A stretch of 64,000 bases of DNA from Tubulanus polymorphus (GCF_964204645.1 NC_134036.1:6459600-6523599); one strand, 5' to 3'. Positions 9,231-21,185 are shown, counted from the stretch's first letter. Numbers and translations: made by a program. The notes: a model not told the origin generated them from the sequence alone.

Positions 9231-11753
9231 ATGGGTCACCGGCCGGGACCTCTTTTACTTATCAATACTAAATTTTGGCCTCTCTTCTTCTTTTCTCCTG
9301 TAGGCGAATCTTCTCAAGTTGGGCACTGCCTCATAATAGTTGCTTTGTTAACGGTGTTTTCATTAATACCCGCAGCCGCCGCTTTGAATCAGCCCATCAA
9401 TTATGGTGTAACTTTCGGAAAAGTGGGCACAGTAAGTCAGTCCAACGAATATTGGCTACATACATTCTGTATTGTATTGCCTCGAGAAATGAACATGGCC
9501 CAATTCGGCGATTGCCACGACCAGAGTCCTATATGCGTATTGCGACACAAAACAGCTATTCACCTAAACGAGTTACAAACGCGACTAAATACTCATGTCC
9601 GCTACGTTAACCAGTATGTTCACGATTTAATTCCGGAACACGTCAGCTTAAATAAATCTAGAAGTCGCCGCGGAGCCCCTTTAGGCTTCATTGGCAGTCT
9701 TTCAAAAACTCTATTTGGTACCGCGACAATGGATGACGTGGAACTTTTAGCCTCGCATATCAATGCTTTGCAGCAACGTTCGTCAGAATTAGCTACTGCT
9801 TTAACGCAGCATGGCGATCATTTGTCCTCATATACGAGGAACATGCTTAAAAGAACTGATAAGGCGTTCAAGGGTATAAAGGCGAACCATAGAGCGATAT
9901 CGGATTTATATACGCAATTTCAAGCAACCACCAATGATATTATAGCAGCTTCAGCTAGCATTGACAAAATTTACGCGACTTACGCGGAAACTAGCTTAGA
10001 AGCAGAACTGCACTTATCTGAGTTTAAAGCGTCGGTAGCTCAATTATTACGTGGGAAATTATCACCAAGTCTCATTCCTATCCAGGTCCTACAAGACGCC
10101 ATGAACCAGATAAGCGCAGTTCTTATTACGAAACATCATAATTTCAAATTAGTCAAAGTAGCACCCACATTTTATTATGACCATGGAAGGCTTTTGATGT
10201 CTAGGAAAGGACCAGAAATATTTGTTTCGGTTAAGTTTTTAATTACGCCCTTAGCGGCTCCACTTCATATGTTTCGGGTGAATTCATTCCCTATGCCTGT
10301 CCATGACACTTCGAAGCACTCGACCACAATTGGGAATTTACCAACGTATCTAATTGTATCAGCGGATGCTCAGTATTATTCAGCTTTTACAGTATCTGAC
10401 GTGGCCGAATGTCGGCATTATTATAAGCATTGGCTTTGCCCATTTAATCAAGCCTTGTCGACGGCATCTAGTAAATCTTGTATACTTGCTTTATACTTAG
10501 GAGATAAAGATAATATTATAAAGTTTTGCGATTTTAGAGTCAATCTGGATTCAGTACGTTCGAAAATTGTCGAATTGGAACCATCCACTTTAGTTTTGTA
10601 TAACGTACCAAGAATTGCTTTGAAATGTTGCCTTTCGGAAAAGTACGTCGAGGGTTGTTCCTTTTGTATTAAACACATTCCTTGTTCCTGTCAAGTCAGC
10701 GCACCCGGTTTAAAATTAAGTCCGCGTTTAAATTCATGTAGTCAGGGTAAGAATATTACGACAATTCACCCAGTAAATCTGGCCGTTATACAGTCATTTT
10801 TTGATATATCTACGCATGAAGCTATTTCTAGTGGGTTAGTCTTAGAAAGACCAGTTAAAGTGATACCACCTTCGTTTGATATCTATAATCATTCCATGAA
10901 CAGTCTTATTGCGGATGACGAGAAGCATAGTTTAAGTTTGAAGCGCGTAACTTCTGCAATTAAAAATGATAGTCGTATATTTAGAACTCTTTCTGAATCT
11001 GTAATGGCAGGAGAAGTAGCCATTAACGAGTCATGGCCCAGCAACAGGGACTTAGTTTCGTTACTGGCCCTTATTTTAGCGAGTACCTTGTTAGCTTTAA
11101 TAATTATTCAACAGTACCGTATCACTAAGTTAGCGGGTCTAGTTGCAATTTTACAAAATATTCACTCTGCTTCAGCAGCTACTATACCACCGGAATTTCG
11201 TTACGTGGGTCCTACCTTGGCAACCAAGACTGGGCCACTCGGATGGGAACCTCTTATTAGCTACATAACGTCATCTCTTGTCGTAACCTTTACGTTATTA
11301 GGCATTTGCACCTTAATCTATTTATTGTATCGACGCTTCCGCTTTACTCCTCATTCTACTTTAGTCATTGAGCTCTCTGATTCTGTTAGTTGCGTGCAAA
11401 TTCCCTTAATGAATTTTCAATTGTGCCCAGTGCATTTGTTGGTTTCGATACCTAGTAAAGTTGATGATGTAGATGTTGAAGGTCACTGCTTTCCCAAATT
11501 GATAGGAAAATGGGACAATTTTAGAGTAACCAATAGGTTAAGTCAACAATCTTGGCTAGTACCGACTTCTGTTAACTTATCGCTGGCACAAGCAAGGGCA
11601 GCACGATGTGCATTAAACTGTCCCTTGTCATTTACCATACATTTTGCTTTAGTTCACCATGATCGATTTTATATTTTGGAGAGCCCAGCTATAGCGCCAG
11701 GTCCGCGTGTTACTTCCAATCATGGACAACTACTCCCTATTACCAACGAATAA
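9231..11753 (+). CDS. env: Env-like fusion glycoprotein
   Basis: Open frame of 840 codons after integrase, in the same frame but separated by stops. A hydrophobic signal-like segment lies at about 9330-9385. An R-x-R-R furin-type site at about 9655-9668 is followed directly by a GFIGSLSKTLFGT segment that resembles the fusion-peptide region of baculovirus F-type proteins and errantivirus Env. Two membrane spans follow at about 11040-11110 and 11260-11335, leaving a C-terminal tail of about 135 residues. A strong splice acceptor inside the ORF start (9303/9304) suggests the real protein begins on an upstream exon, so the Met at 9231 is doubtful. No break is visible in the frame. Ability to act as an envelope is inference. 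Confidence 0.82.
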   Translation: MGHRPGPLLLINTKFWPLFFFSPVGESSQVGHCLIIVALLTVFSLIPAAAALNQPINYGVTFGKVGTVSQSNEYWLHTFCIVLPREMNMAQFGDCHDQSPICVLRHKTAIHLNELQTRLNTHVRYVNQYVHDLIPEHVSLNKSRSRRGAPLGFIGSLSKTLFGTATMDDVELLASHINALQQRSSELATALTQHGDHLSSYTRNMLKRTDKAFKGIKANHRAISDLYTQFQATTNDIIAASASIDKIYATYAETSLEAELHLSEFKASVAQLLRGKLSPSLIPIQVLQDAMNQISAVLITKHHNFKLVKVAPTFYYDHGRLLMSRKGPEIFVSVKFLITPLAAPLHMFRVNSFPMPVHDTSKHSTTIGNLPTYLIVSADAQYYSAFTVSDVAECRHYYKHWLCPFNQALSTASSKSCILALYLGDKDNIIKFCDFRVNLDSVRSKIVELEPSTLVLYNVPRIALKCCLSEKYVEGCSFCIKHIPCSCQVSAPGLKLSPRLNSCSQGKNITTIHPVNLAVIQSFFDISTHEAISSGLVLERPVKVIPPSFDIYNHSMNSLIADDEKHSLSLKRVTSAIKNDSRIFRTLSESVMAGEVAINESWPSNRDLVSLLALILASTLLALIIIQQYRITKLAGLVAILQNIHSASAATIPPEFRYVGPTLATKTGPLGWEPLISYITSSLVVTFTLLGICTLIYLLYRRFRFTPHSTLVIELSDSVSCVQIPLMNFQLCPVHLLVSIPSKVDDVDVEGHCFPKLIGKWDNFRVTNRLSQQSWLVPTSVNLSLAQARAARCALNCPLSFTIHFALVHHDRFYILESPAIAPGPRVTSNHGQLLPITNE
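9283..9303 (+). promoter_or_regulatory. Predicted splice acceptor for env mRNA
   Basis: A long pyrimidine run (CTCTCTTCTTCTTTTCTCC) ends in TGTAG|GC, one of the best acceptor sites in the window. It enters the Env frame in phase 1. Spliced subgenomic env mRNA is the known strategy of errantiviruses. The matching donor is not resolved; it should lie in the leader or early gag. Confidence 0.65.
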
Positions 11754-12059
11754 TTCGTTGTTTTCCTTTTTATATGCTACGATTTTGTACATTATGAATA
11801 TTATGTAACTTTAAGATATCGTACATTAAAAAAGTACGTTTTAAATGTATGTAACTTTTGCATGTTTACGAATGTTGTGTAACTATAAGCTATCACGGAA
11901 CATTATACATGTATGTAACTATATTTCTTTATATTTGATTGTATCACCAACTATATTTGTGTAGGTAATTACGTTTTGCTGGTATTATTTTATATCTCTT
12001 ACCCATAAGGTAGGGTTTCATTTTGCTTTTGAGGACAAAAGCCAACCATAGTGTGTGAG
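11754..12059 (+). other. Untranslated region between env and 3' LTR
   Basis: About 300 bp of AT-rich non-coding sequence. It holds several related ATGTATGTAACT-like short repeats (11800-11920) and the candidate polypurine tract at about 12031-12041. No ORF. Confidence 0.6.
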
Positions 12060-13174
12060 GATTTAGCAACACTAATCTGACAGCTAAGCTCTAAAATAGA
12101 TATTGAAAAATGGGTATCAAAATAATCGACAGAATCTTGCGATTCTGAATTTTGTATTTATATTCAAGTATTATAAGTTTTATAAATCAATATGTTTGTG
12201 TTTTTTTTTATTAACTAAAATATTGTCTGAACCTATTGGAGTATTAACATGTTCATGCAAGCTGTTACCTTCCTGGCAGGTATGACCAGTCAAGGGTATC
12301 GCAAACAAGCGAACTTGTCATTTCTTGAGATCGACAATCTGTCGTTCTGAGTAATTATTTATAATTTATAACAATGTGTAATTAACAAGTTTGTACCAAC
12401 AATTAGCAGGTTTGGCATTGGTTACCACCAACAAGGGTGATCCAAACCTTAGTTACCGTGGGCAAAGTCACGGAACAGACCAATCAGGGTTATGGTATTT
12501 TTGAGGTATAAATAGTGGACGAAGGGCAGCTGAGGTCACTTTATGATGAACCTCGCTTTAAGGAATAAATCTGTGTATATTTTAATCGTCTGCTCTTCGT
12601 CAAATTACAGGTATGTGTAATAAGTTTTATAATATTTTATTAAGTCATATTCTATGGAAATATTGACTAGGCCTAGGATGTACTTTATTTAATAATATTA
12701 CTTATTAAGTATGGCCGAATACATGGTGTTTTAATATAATAGTTGAAATAATATTAATCAATTATACTAGAGCAATAGTATGTGTTTAAATAGGTTAGAT
12801 GTTCTTGAGCAGTTATGTTCTATTTTAATTAACTTGGCCGCCATTTTTGGCAAGTAATCAATGAGAATTACGGCCAGAATATGCTCGATATCAGAGAACA
12901 TTAGTTTCGTATTTAAGTATTATGAAATAAGTCGACAGTATACTAATCATTAAGATAAACACGTTTTATATTTAATCTGTATCATTTATACTCATATATC
13001 ATCACATATCTATTAATGTCACTTTATGATGAACCTCGCTTTAAGGAATAAATCTGTGTATATTTTAATCGTCTGCTCTTCGTCAAATTACAGGGTCTGG
13101 CGTTTGTAGTTGTCTTAGCTAGAACTACCGAAGGTTACTGAGGAATACATCTATCCAAACTTTCTATTTTTAAA
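12060..13174 (+). repeat. 3' LTR
   Basis: 1115 bp, the same as 2566-3680 apart from one base near the end. Its R-like blocks are at about 12535-12611 and 13018-13094. A purine-rich stretch, GAGGACAAAAG, ends about 20 bp upstream of the LTR start and is the best candidate polypurine tract, though not directly adjacent. On the minus strand the exon reads into U5 and meets a stop near 13135. Confidence 0.92.
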
Positions 13175-16100
13175 CCACATTTAAACATTCCTGGACATGA
13201 AAATGTCTCGCAGTTTTGCTCATCTTCTGAATTAGGACAATCCGATTGACCATCGCACACCTGACTGATCGATATACAGTACGATGCTGGACATTTTACA
13301 GTACCAGCTGGACATTCAAATTCTTCACATCTCAATACGTGCTCATGATTTCTACAAACTGGGTAACCATTCGTCATTTTTTCTAGAATACATCTGTGAC
13401 GTCTTGAATAACAATGAGGAGAATTAAAAGAACATCTTTGTTCATCTAATTCCGTACAGAGATTTGTAAAGTTAGTCGTACAGTGGTTTTCGTCATTACA
13501 ATGGATCGTAGGATTCACTGTAACATTAGTAGTTGTTACTAGTTCATCTTCTTCGAGGCGTCCACTACAATCCGCAACACCATCCTGATACAACTGAGAA
13601 CTGATACAATCTCCACTCTTACACAGGAATCCCTGGCACAGTTGATCGGTGCATCCTATTTCGTCGGAGCCGTCTTCACAATCAGTGACGCCATTGCATC
13701 TGTCAGAACTGCTGATACATTGACCACTTTGGCAGCGAAATTGTTCTGATAAACACGGGGTATAAAAACACGAGTTCTCATCAGAGCCATCCACACAATC
13801 CTGTATGAAATCACAGAAACCACTTATTGATATGACCTGACCATCATTGCATTCAAACTGACTATGTAAATTAATATTCGTACAATTAAGTTCATCTTCA
13901 CCGTTCTTACAGTCGTGTCTGGTATCACACACGCGATGGTCGCTGATACATCTTTGATCGTTACATTTGAACTGCCACGATCTACAACCGCTTATAGAAG
14001 CTAACTCCTCATCAGTTACATTGCATGAACACAAAACAGAATGCGCTGTATCCGTCGCATTATCAAACTGTTTCATCGTCCATTTAACTGATTGAATATA
14101 AGTTATTTCATCTCTAGTGATTATTGGGTTTATAACTTGCAGTTTGTCATTAGAAGTCACCATTAGTATTGAGCTATATTGATATTTAAAGTGAAATGTT
14201 CTTATCAAGTTCATCGTGTCGTTTTCGGTGTAACCGGTTATCACAGCGCCTATTTCACCTCGTATGCCACGACACATCTCTGTTGCAGTTTCCATATCTA
14301 AACCTCGATGTCTGTTCCAATCCGTCAGTATTTGATAGCATTTTCTATCCATGCTTACCCATCCAGCCGTGCAGAAAGGTTTGTCCAGTATCGAGAATGT
14401 GTCGTTGTTTGTTGAATTTATCGTTTTCAGTGTTTTATTTTTGGAATAATTTCTTTCCGTTTCGCAAATGAAACTCGTGTGAGTCTCTTCGATTCCGCAG
14501 GGAAATCGAACCCAGTTCGCTGATCCTCGTGGATTATTCAGTATCATCGCTGTACACGGCATATTAATGTCATTTATCGGTTTTTTTCTAATAGGAGATA
14601 TCAATCCTTGAATAACTTCTGGTATCGTGTCGTTATTTGTAGGTTTATACCACTCTGTGTAGCTCAATGGTTTCCCGTCAGACCACGTGTAATAACTAGA
14701 TCTTGCCTGGAAATTTAAGTGGCAAATATATCATTACATGTACATCATAAATATCATTTCCTGTAATCTGTTGCCATTCGTAGGTTTTAACGAACTCATC
14801 TTAAAATCTACCTGCAGTTTTAATCCAATCATCATTACGAGCGCTTTCTGTGAATAGGCATTTAGAAGAAGTTCGATAGCGAATAATGTTTTAATGCTAA
14901 TCATTTCCTGTTCTGAGTTGATACTGAGTAGATGTCCCGCGTACTTCTGTCTACAGTACAATTCAGCATTCTCCCAATTCAGACGTTCATCTCTGATGTA
15001 TTTAACGCATGAAATTCCCGAATCTAGGAATCCTGATTTACAGACATTTTCAAACTGTTTTATCGGTAACGACTGTTCTAATATGTATTGTATTTGAAAT
15101 ACTGACCTTTTACCTCAATTTGCAAATCCGCATAAGTAAGACTTTAAAATACAAGACCCGGTATCGCGTTATTGTCACATATTTTACTTTGGTGCTCCTG
15201 CGATTGGCCGGGGCCTGCGGTGATGAAACGTTTGATAACTATAGGGTCAAAGCTATCCCCTTCTCTTTTCGCACACGGTATCTTTGCGATAGATTTTATT
15301 ATGCATCTAAAGTATAACATTTTATATCTCCTTCGAATACGTATTTCATATGATAATAGTTCATTGGTTGTATCCGCCAATCCTGGGTAGTTTGGTGACT
15401 GAATAATTCCACACGTTACCACGACGTTACTTTGTCGTTCCCTTATTTTCAACAACCGTTGACAATTACTCCGTAGTTCAACTAGTAACGGATATGTAAT
15501 GAATGCTCGATCATTAGATACACGGACAGTGTTTAACATAAGACCGCTATTAAGGAACTGACTATTCAACCGCGTGTGACAGTATCTGTATGGATAGTGA
15601 TCCTGAAAACATCGGTCAACTTGATATTCATGCTCCGATAATATGTTAATGTATCTTAGAGGAAGGCGTCGGTTTTCGGGTGTAATCACGAGACAGCGTG
15701 ACGTCATATTGATTTTACGTTCTCCTTCTTTTAAAACATACCCGTCACAGTCGGTAGGACGAAATCTGAGGTGTGAATGCACATTGACATTCAACTTATC
15801 GTCCCAGTTATAAGCGATACTACGGTAACCGATCCACCTGATGTAATCAGACTAACGACTGATCGACTAAAATCATTACCGGGACAATACGGACCGTATC
15901 GTCTAGCCGTGAAATTACCACCGTCGAATATGTAAAATCCAGCTCGCTCGCAGTTCTCTGATAAAACTGTTAGTTCCATATTCTCTTCATAGATCTCAGT
16001 TTTCCATTTAAACTCGTATCTAGTGACGCGATATCCAATTGAGTTCTTCCATGCAGTTGGGAACAGTGATGTTGATCCAATGGACCATATTTTGTTTACA

Positions 16101-17395
16101 AATTCCTGACATGAATAAATCAATATGAAACTTTTATTTGTTGATTATCATATTTAGAAACAAATTAACCTCACATGTGTACTCACCCGAATATTCTCAA
16201 CGTATAAATCTTTAATCGAAAAAGATTTGATTTTGTAATTTATTTCAAACCTCACATCGTCGTTAAGTGTTTCTTTCAAAACGCACAGTACGACGAGGAA
16301 TCCGTCAGATTTAACACTCAGTGATTGCAGGTAGTTGTAACCGAGTAAAATATCAGTTCCTACAACGCGTAACCCTTCTAGTTTATATACACCGATGACG
16401 TCAGCGGATGCGATGAGATTATGTGTCCAGTTGAAAACGACGTACTGTAACACCTGCACTGTGATAGACCAGCAGTGTAAGTGTTTTGATCGAGTTATTA
16501 CGTGTAAACTGTTGTCATCGGGAATGAGCACTCCCGACTCATCATTAGAGATCTGAATCAACGGATTAGATACGTTCCAATCAGATATTTTATAAAGTTG
16601 AACGACAAGCTGTGATTTGATTAGAATTTTATAGGATACTAAAGTAGCTCTGTTCGTTTTAGTATAAAATGAGGATGGTGGATGTCCGGATTGTTGGCGT
16701 ATAAGACCTATCGGTTCACTGCTGGAGTTCCATTCGTCGTGAATTTTAAATGGTGTCTTGACGTAATACAGTGATTTGAGATTGATGAGGGTTAGATTCA
16801 TTCCTAAACCGTCTGGCATTCCTATCCATTCAAGAAACATTGTACAAAAACGAATGAATAAATTGAATTTGTATCCCATTGGTGTTTTTAATTCATTCAC
16901 GTTGAGAAATGAGTTTCCACAGTTGCCGCTGATTCTCAATCGGCTTCGTCCATAACGATACATGATATAAACCCGACTTCCTCGCGCACCATCGATGCGG
17001 CTCCTAAACATCAACGGAATCGAATCTTTGCGGCGGATTTCATGTTTTCCTTTACTGCAGAATCTGATAGCAGCCTCATAGACGAGAAGGTAGTTATCAC
17101 TACAGAATATTGACAGCTCGATGTCGTAGTAAAATTGGACGAGAAAAGTTCCCGGTAAAGAGCTGTTGATGAACCAACGACATTCAACACCGCGCGTTAA
17201 CGTAGGGTAGTTCGGCGAAACGATGAAACCGGACGTAGAATCTAGCGGGTACCACGTGTTGTTACAAGACGAACTTACCGTCACAGACGATTCCTCGATA
17301 GAGTCGGCTCGATCAGCGCGCGCGATGCGAACTTGACAGACGATCAGCGACGAAATAAACAGCGCTCTCAGTCGCTGCTCCATACCGAACAACAT
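13175..17395 (-). pseudogene. GRL101-like CUB/C-type lectin/LDLa receptor pseudogene, 5' part
   Basis: Exons, by comparison with the intact paralogue at 50742-56734: exon 1 17395-16187 (signal peptide, CUB, second extracellular region; donor GTGAGT), exon 2 16105-14812 (further CUB-like part and start of a C-type lectin fold), exon 3 from 14706 (rest of the lectin, a second lectin-like region, LDLa modules). Exon 3 is cut at 13175 by the retroelement and resumes at 2565. Further lesions: a one-base frameshift at about 15828 (frame ends at 15791-15793), a TAA at 15144-15146 where the paralogue has TAC, and a frame change before about 15080. Lectin and LDLa Cys patterns are otherwise well kept. 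Start chosen at the Met of MLFGMEQRLR, shared by both copies. An extracellular sensor before it decayed. Confidence 0.9.
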
Positions 17396-19026
17396 CTCTG
17401 CGACAGAATGAACGAAATTCGTCCTTAGTGACACCGAATCTGTCATTGGTCGGATCACGATCCGATTTCATCCAATCAGAAAATTCGCTCCGCCGAGTCG
17501 AAAATGCTTCTAGTATTTTCATTAAAAATACGTACGTTGTAAATTCAACTCAAGAAAAGATAATAAAGCAATATGATATAGAAAATTCACGAGATTTTAG
17601 TTATGCCAGTTTTAGTTAGTTCACTGACTGCTATATGTTATAAGTCCGTATAATTCATTAATTAAACCTCGAACACTTTAACAAGTCGAGTTTCATCCGC
17701 GCAGAAATATTCCGATCGAAATTTCCGATGCAATAGATATGTTTGCAACGAATGTATAGACAATTTCTTTTTATCTTTTTCTTCGACATATGGATCGTCA
17801 ACGTCATATACCCTGTGAAAAATAAAACCGATATTACATTGAAGATAAGATTGAAGTGTTTTGGAAAAAAATGAATTCTAATCAATTATGTATACCGCGT
17901 AGAAAGCAAAGTGATATATAGCGTATACGTCGGTCTAGAATAGAATTTACTATCATATGATTTTTATCAATTTCGAAATTATAAGTTTTCGTGTATCTTC
18001 GTGCATTTATAATTCGAACATGTTATATCTTCCTAGATCATTCTTGATAAAGACTGGATACATGATACTTTTGACTCGAGTGAACATCGCCTTGATAGTG
18101 TTTATTACTGTTTTTACCACAATATGACAACTGTTTCCGAGAATTTTGTAAAGGAGTCGGAGTTTGATTTTCCACTTAATGTCTGGATCCTCGTTGTGAC
18201 TAGGAATCCCCATATCCGATGTTTGAAAACCGAGATAGTATAATTCTAGTTTGTTCTAAATTGTCAGCTAGTTCAGATAAACTACTGTTTCAACGGGAAT
18301 CTGACTTTTGTCGTAAACTCAATCGAGGACTTCGACCTATAAGTCACAGATAACCGACAGAATTCGCGACGCGTTTATATCATTCACACCGGGAATCAAG
18401 CTAGTTCCCAACTGACAAGCGAGAAACTTTTACCATAATTAAATAACAGTAAAATTGCAAGAAATGGATAGATACATCTGTTTATGATATATCCATTCAT
18501 TTCTTGAAATGAACTCGAAAAGAAGAGTCAAAATCGCATGAAACGCGTGCGATTAGAAATCATTTGACCGCCATGAAGATTTTGATATAGTTGCGTTTTT
18601 ACTACCACTTAACTATTTGGATCCAGTTCCACGGTCATGAGTTAGAGTTAACTCCGAGTCAAAATCAGTTTATTCTCAATGAGTTAAAACTCTGAGTTGA
18701 ATCTTAACCCACAACCGTGGAACTGACTCATGGACGCTCTTCCGAAATTATATTATTATAATTGCCCGGTGAAATTTTACGTTACTACAGTTATACTTAA
18801 AGTAACTTAAAAAACGTCGAAACCGCTGTTGATTTGTTTTAATGCGATTAATATTTAGAATATGAAACGTAAATAAAACTCAATATCATTGAACACAGAT
18901 TTCTAATATAATCCCCATCGAGTCCCGCAGAGTCTTTTACTGGAGATTTGGATTTGAAAATCTAACGCATACAATATTGTGTATGCGTGTAGCGAATTAA
19001 TTTGCACAGTGTCGCGTATTGTCAGC
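17396..19026. other. Upstream flank of receptor gene 1
   Basis: No gene. The first few hundred bases match, in inverted form, the flank just before the intact gene at 50742 (for example the TTCACTGACTGCTATATGTT block at about 17620 against the complement near 50520). They also match a stray copy at 31870-32095. Promoter elements are probably here but none is clear. A palindromic MITE sits at 18619-18730. Confidence 0.6.
18619..18730. mobile_element. Palindromic MITE, family P, copy 2
   Basis: About 112 bp; ATCCAGTTCCACGGT on the left is mirrored by ACCGTGGAACTGA on the right, with inner GAGTTA/TAACTC inversions as in the copy at 179-290. No coding capacity. Confidence 0.6.
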
Positions 19027-19030
19027 TTAA

Positions 19031-19677
19031 ACTTTTAGGTTCAAGTTTTTTGCTCTGTTATTACCTTAGAAATTAAATTTTTTTTCGGCCATTGTTGCGC
19101 TTTTTGAAAACTCATTTTTGAAGCCATAAAGTTCAAAAACTATCGGTCCTATAGCTTAGCAGCGAAAAAAAAGTTTGTAGACAATATTATGACCTTTCAT
19201 ATGATACCAGGTTTGAGTATTTTAGTTAGATAGCATAGGTCAGTATTTGTCGGATTCATCAGAGTCGGGGCCAGGACTTGGCCTTGAGAAGGGTTTGATT
19301 TTCGTCGTCTATATCATAAATATCATCTGAACTGTTCCATAAAGTCACTGGATTCACTGTCTAAATCATCGTCTCCAAACTCATCATAAGCAAAGATTTA
19401 TAATGAAACTTGATCTGTATTCATGATTTTACCATATTTATTTCGAAAAAATGACAAATTTTGACTCAAAATTGCTCAAAAACAATGAATTGCAACCATC
19501 AAAAATTCTTACGGCGAATAATCGACAGAAAGGCCATCTACCGACTAATAATGTGCTATGATGAAAACCTGTAGGTGAAATGACGATTATTTACACTTTT
19601 ACAGCGCACGCCGGGCATGAACGTAAAGCCAATGTTTTTACCGTCTCGACCTAGGGTCGAGCATGAACCTAAAAGCG
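19031..19677 (-). mobile_element. piggyBac-type deletion derivative
   Basis: 647 bp flanked on both sides by TTAA (19027-19030 and 19678-19681), the diagnostic piggyBac target. The ends carry imperfect inverted repeats: ACTTTTAGGTTCA on the left and the complement of CGCTTTTAGGTTCA on the right. On the minus strand around 19395-19330 a short acidic frame (DEFGDDDLDSESSDF) resembles the acidic N-terminus of piggyBac transposases before it meets a stop. The catalytic part is absent, so it can move only with help. Confidence 0.7.
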
Positions 19678-19681
19678 TTAA

Positions 19682-20917
19682 TCCCGTTTGTAGATTTCAT
19701 CCGATTGGAATTTATTCAAACAGGTTTTCGATCTTAAAATAGGGATTGTCCCCATTATTTATTTATTTGGCTGGTAAATTTTGTTTGATTTTTCGATTGA
19801 GTGTCCCTTACAGACCCACCACACCTGCCGGGAGCGAAACAGGGGGTTTGATTTTGAAATCGGAAATCGAAGTACAGATATAGATGTGTGATCGGCGGTC
19901 GAGTAAACAGAATATTTTAAAATCGAAGTACATAATTGGAAATTCGGTTCCGGTTCATCCAAACAATCTTCCATTCAGTCTGAACCGGCAAGCGACTGAT
20001 TGGGATGAATTTTTCTGGCTGCCTAATTTAATACAATGAGATTCTGGAAATAGCTATATTACAAGATCATTTTGTCCATTTTTATATTTTTTTGGTCGTT
20101 TTCTACGTGTAAATAGTCCGATAGTTTAGTGTGGTTTTAATGTTTGTGGTCTGAAAAATCTACGAAATATCGACTCCGAATTGCCAAAATTCTAAAACGA
20201 CGGAATAACCGGTACATTGAAAATATTTCGTCCAAAATTAGATACCTTTGTTCGAATGGACGTATCTCCGTAATATTTGATGTCTTTCGGACAATCTTTT
20301 GCCTAGAATTGCGATTCAAAAATAGAAAACAAGAAAAAAAATCAAGATTTAACATCTGAACATTGCGTTAGATTGAAACTATTTCGGTTATGAGGAAAGC
20401 TCGCTAAAATCCATTCGTATTTGAAATACCTTGCAATATCAGCGTATTCTAGAATCGACTGTAACCGAGAGAGATGCTGAATAGATTTCACAGCAATGCG
20501 CGTATATTGTTAAATGCCTCGAGGCAGTTACTTCAAAAACGGTCTAAACTTTCTGTGCACGACAGCGGTTTTCGGTATATCAGTATTCGTATACATCGAA
20601 TATATACACGCCGATTTCGTGTCCTGTGGTCCTTTCAAAAATAAGCGTTCAGTTAATATATGCACGTCACAACAACGTTAAACCTTAAAAAGTCTATTTC
20701 TTTTAACTTAAGACAACTTGAATTAGCAGATTGCAAAATGTAGTAATCTAAAATTTGAATGACATCTAAATGTGGTATGATGTGCTTTTTACCGTGTTCA
20801 ATTATCTTTATCAGTTTTTAAGTAATTGCGAGTGAAACTTTCAAAACACGTTTTCTCGTGTCTCCTGCGTGTACCATATCAGGAAATTTCGTAATTAAAC
20901 CGGTCCTTACTTTGATG
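19682..20917. other. Intergenic region containing the inverted-duplication flank
   Basis: No gene. About 20390-20640 is homologous, inverted, to 49350-49620 upstream of the intact receptor (shared GAATCGACTGTAACCGAGAG and GCCTCGAGGCAGTTACT). This marks how far the receptor duplication reaches. The open frames at 20137-20359 on both strands are unsupported. Confidence 0.6.
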
Positions 20918-21185
20918 AATATCAAATGAATATTGAATGGATATTGCCAGGCTTTGACATCGATTGAAATCAAATTGATAGTTAATAAACAAACTCCGGT
21001 TTTGCCGTAGAAAATGTTTCCAAAGTAAGAGATACTAGGTGAAAGAGAAATGCAACGACACACAAAACAATCCGACATGTGCGACAAATGATACCAGCAT
21101 ATCTCGGGGATGTGGTTGGGCTATCAGAGAATGGGTTTACGACATTTGAGAATCTATGACGTAATGATGAAAAAGCGAGCGTTAT
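20918..21185 (-). pseudogene. Fragment of a further GRL101-like 7TM domain
   Basis: Translates to YFGNIFYGKTGVCLL and ISIDVKAWQYP, matching the TM4-TM5 part of both receptor genes (compare 1265-1500). Homology continues on the DNA level to about 21185 (the MTRHRF region) with frame disruptions. No LRR or LDLa sequence lies beside it. It is a decayed remnant of another copy, in the same orientation as gene 1. Confidence 0.85.

Larger units (their letters stand above)
2566..13174 (+). mobile_element. Ty3/gypsy-type LTR retrotransposon with chromodomain and Env-like ORF
   Basis: A full-length element of 10.6 kb, with both LTRs exactly 1115 bp, inserted in the last exon of the minus-strand receptor gene. 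Order: LTR, PBS, gag with CCHC knuckle, aspartic protease, RT, RNase H, integrase, chromodomain, Env-like ORF, LTR. The LTRs look identical except at one base five positions from the end (TTATTAAA against TTTTTAAA), so insertion was recent. Comparing flanks with the intact paralogue shows a seamless join; only CC is shared by both flanks, so the usual 4-6 bp target duplication is not evident. LTR ends are not the usual TG...CA. Two in-frame stops and one frameshift interrupt the gag-pol region. This is an errantivirus-like architecture combined with a chromodomain; exact clade not assigned. Confidence 0.95.
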
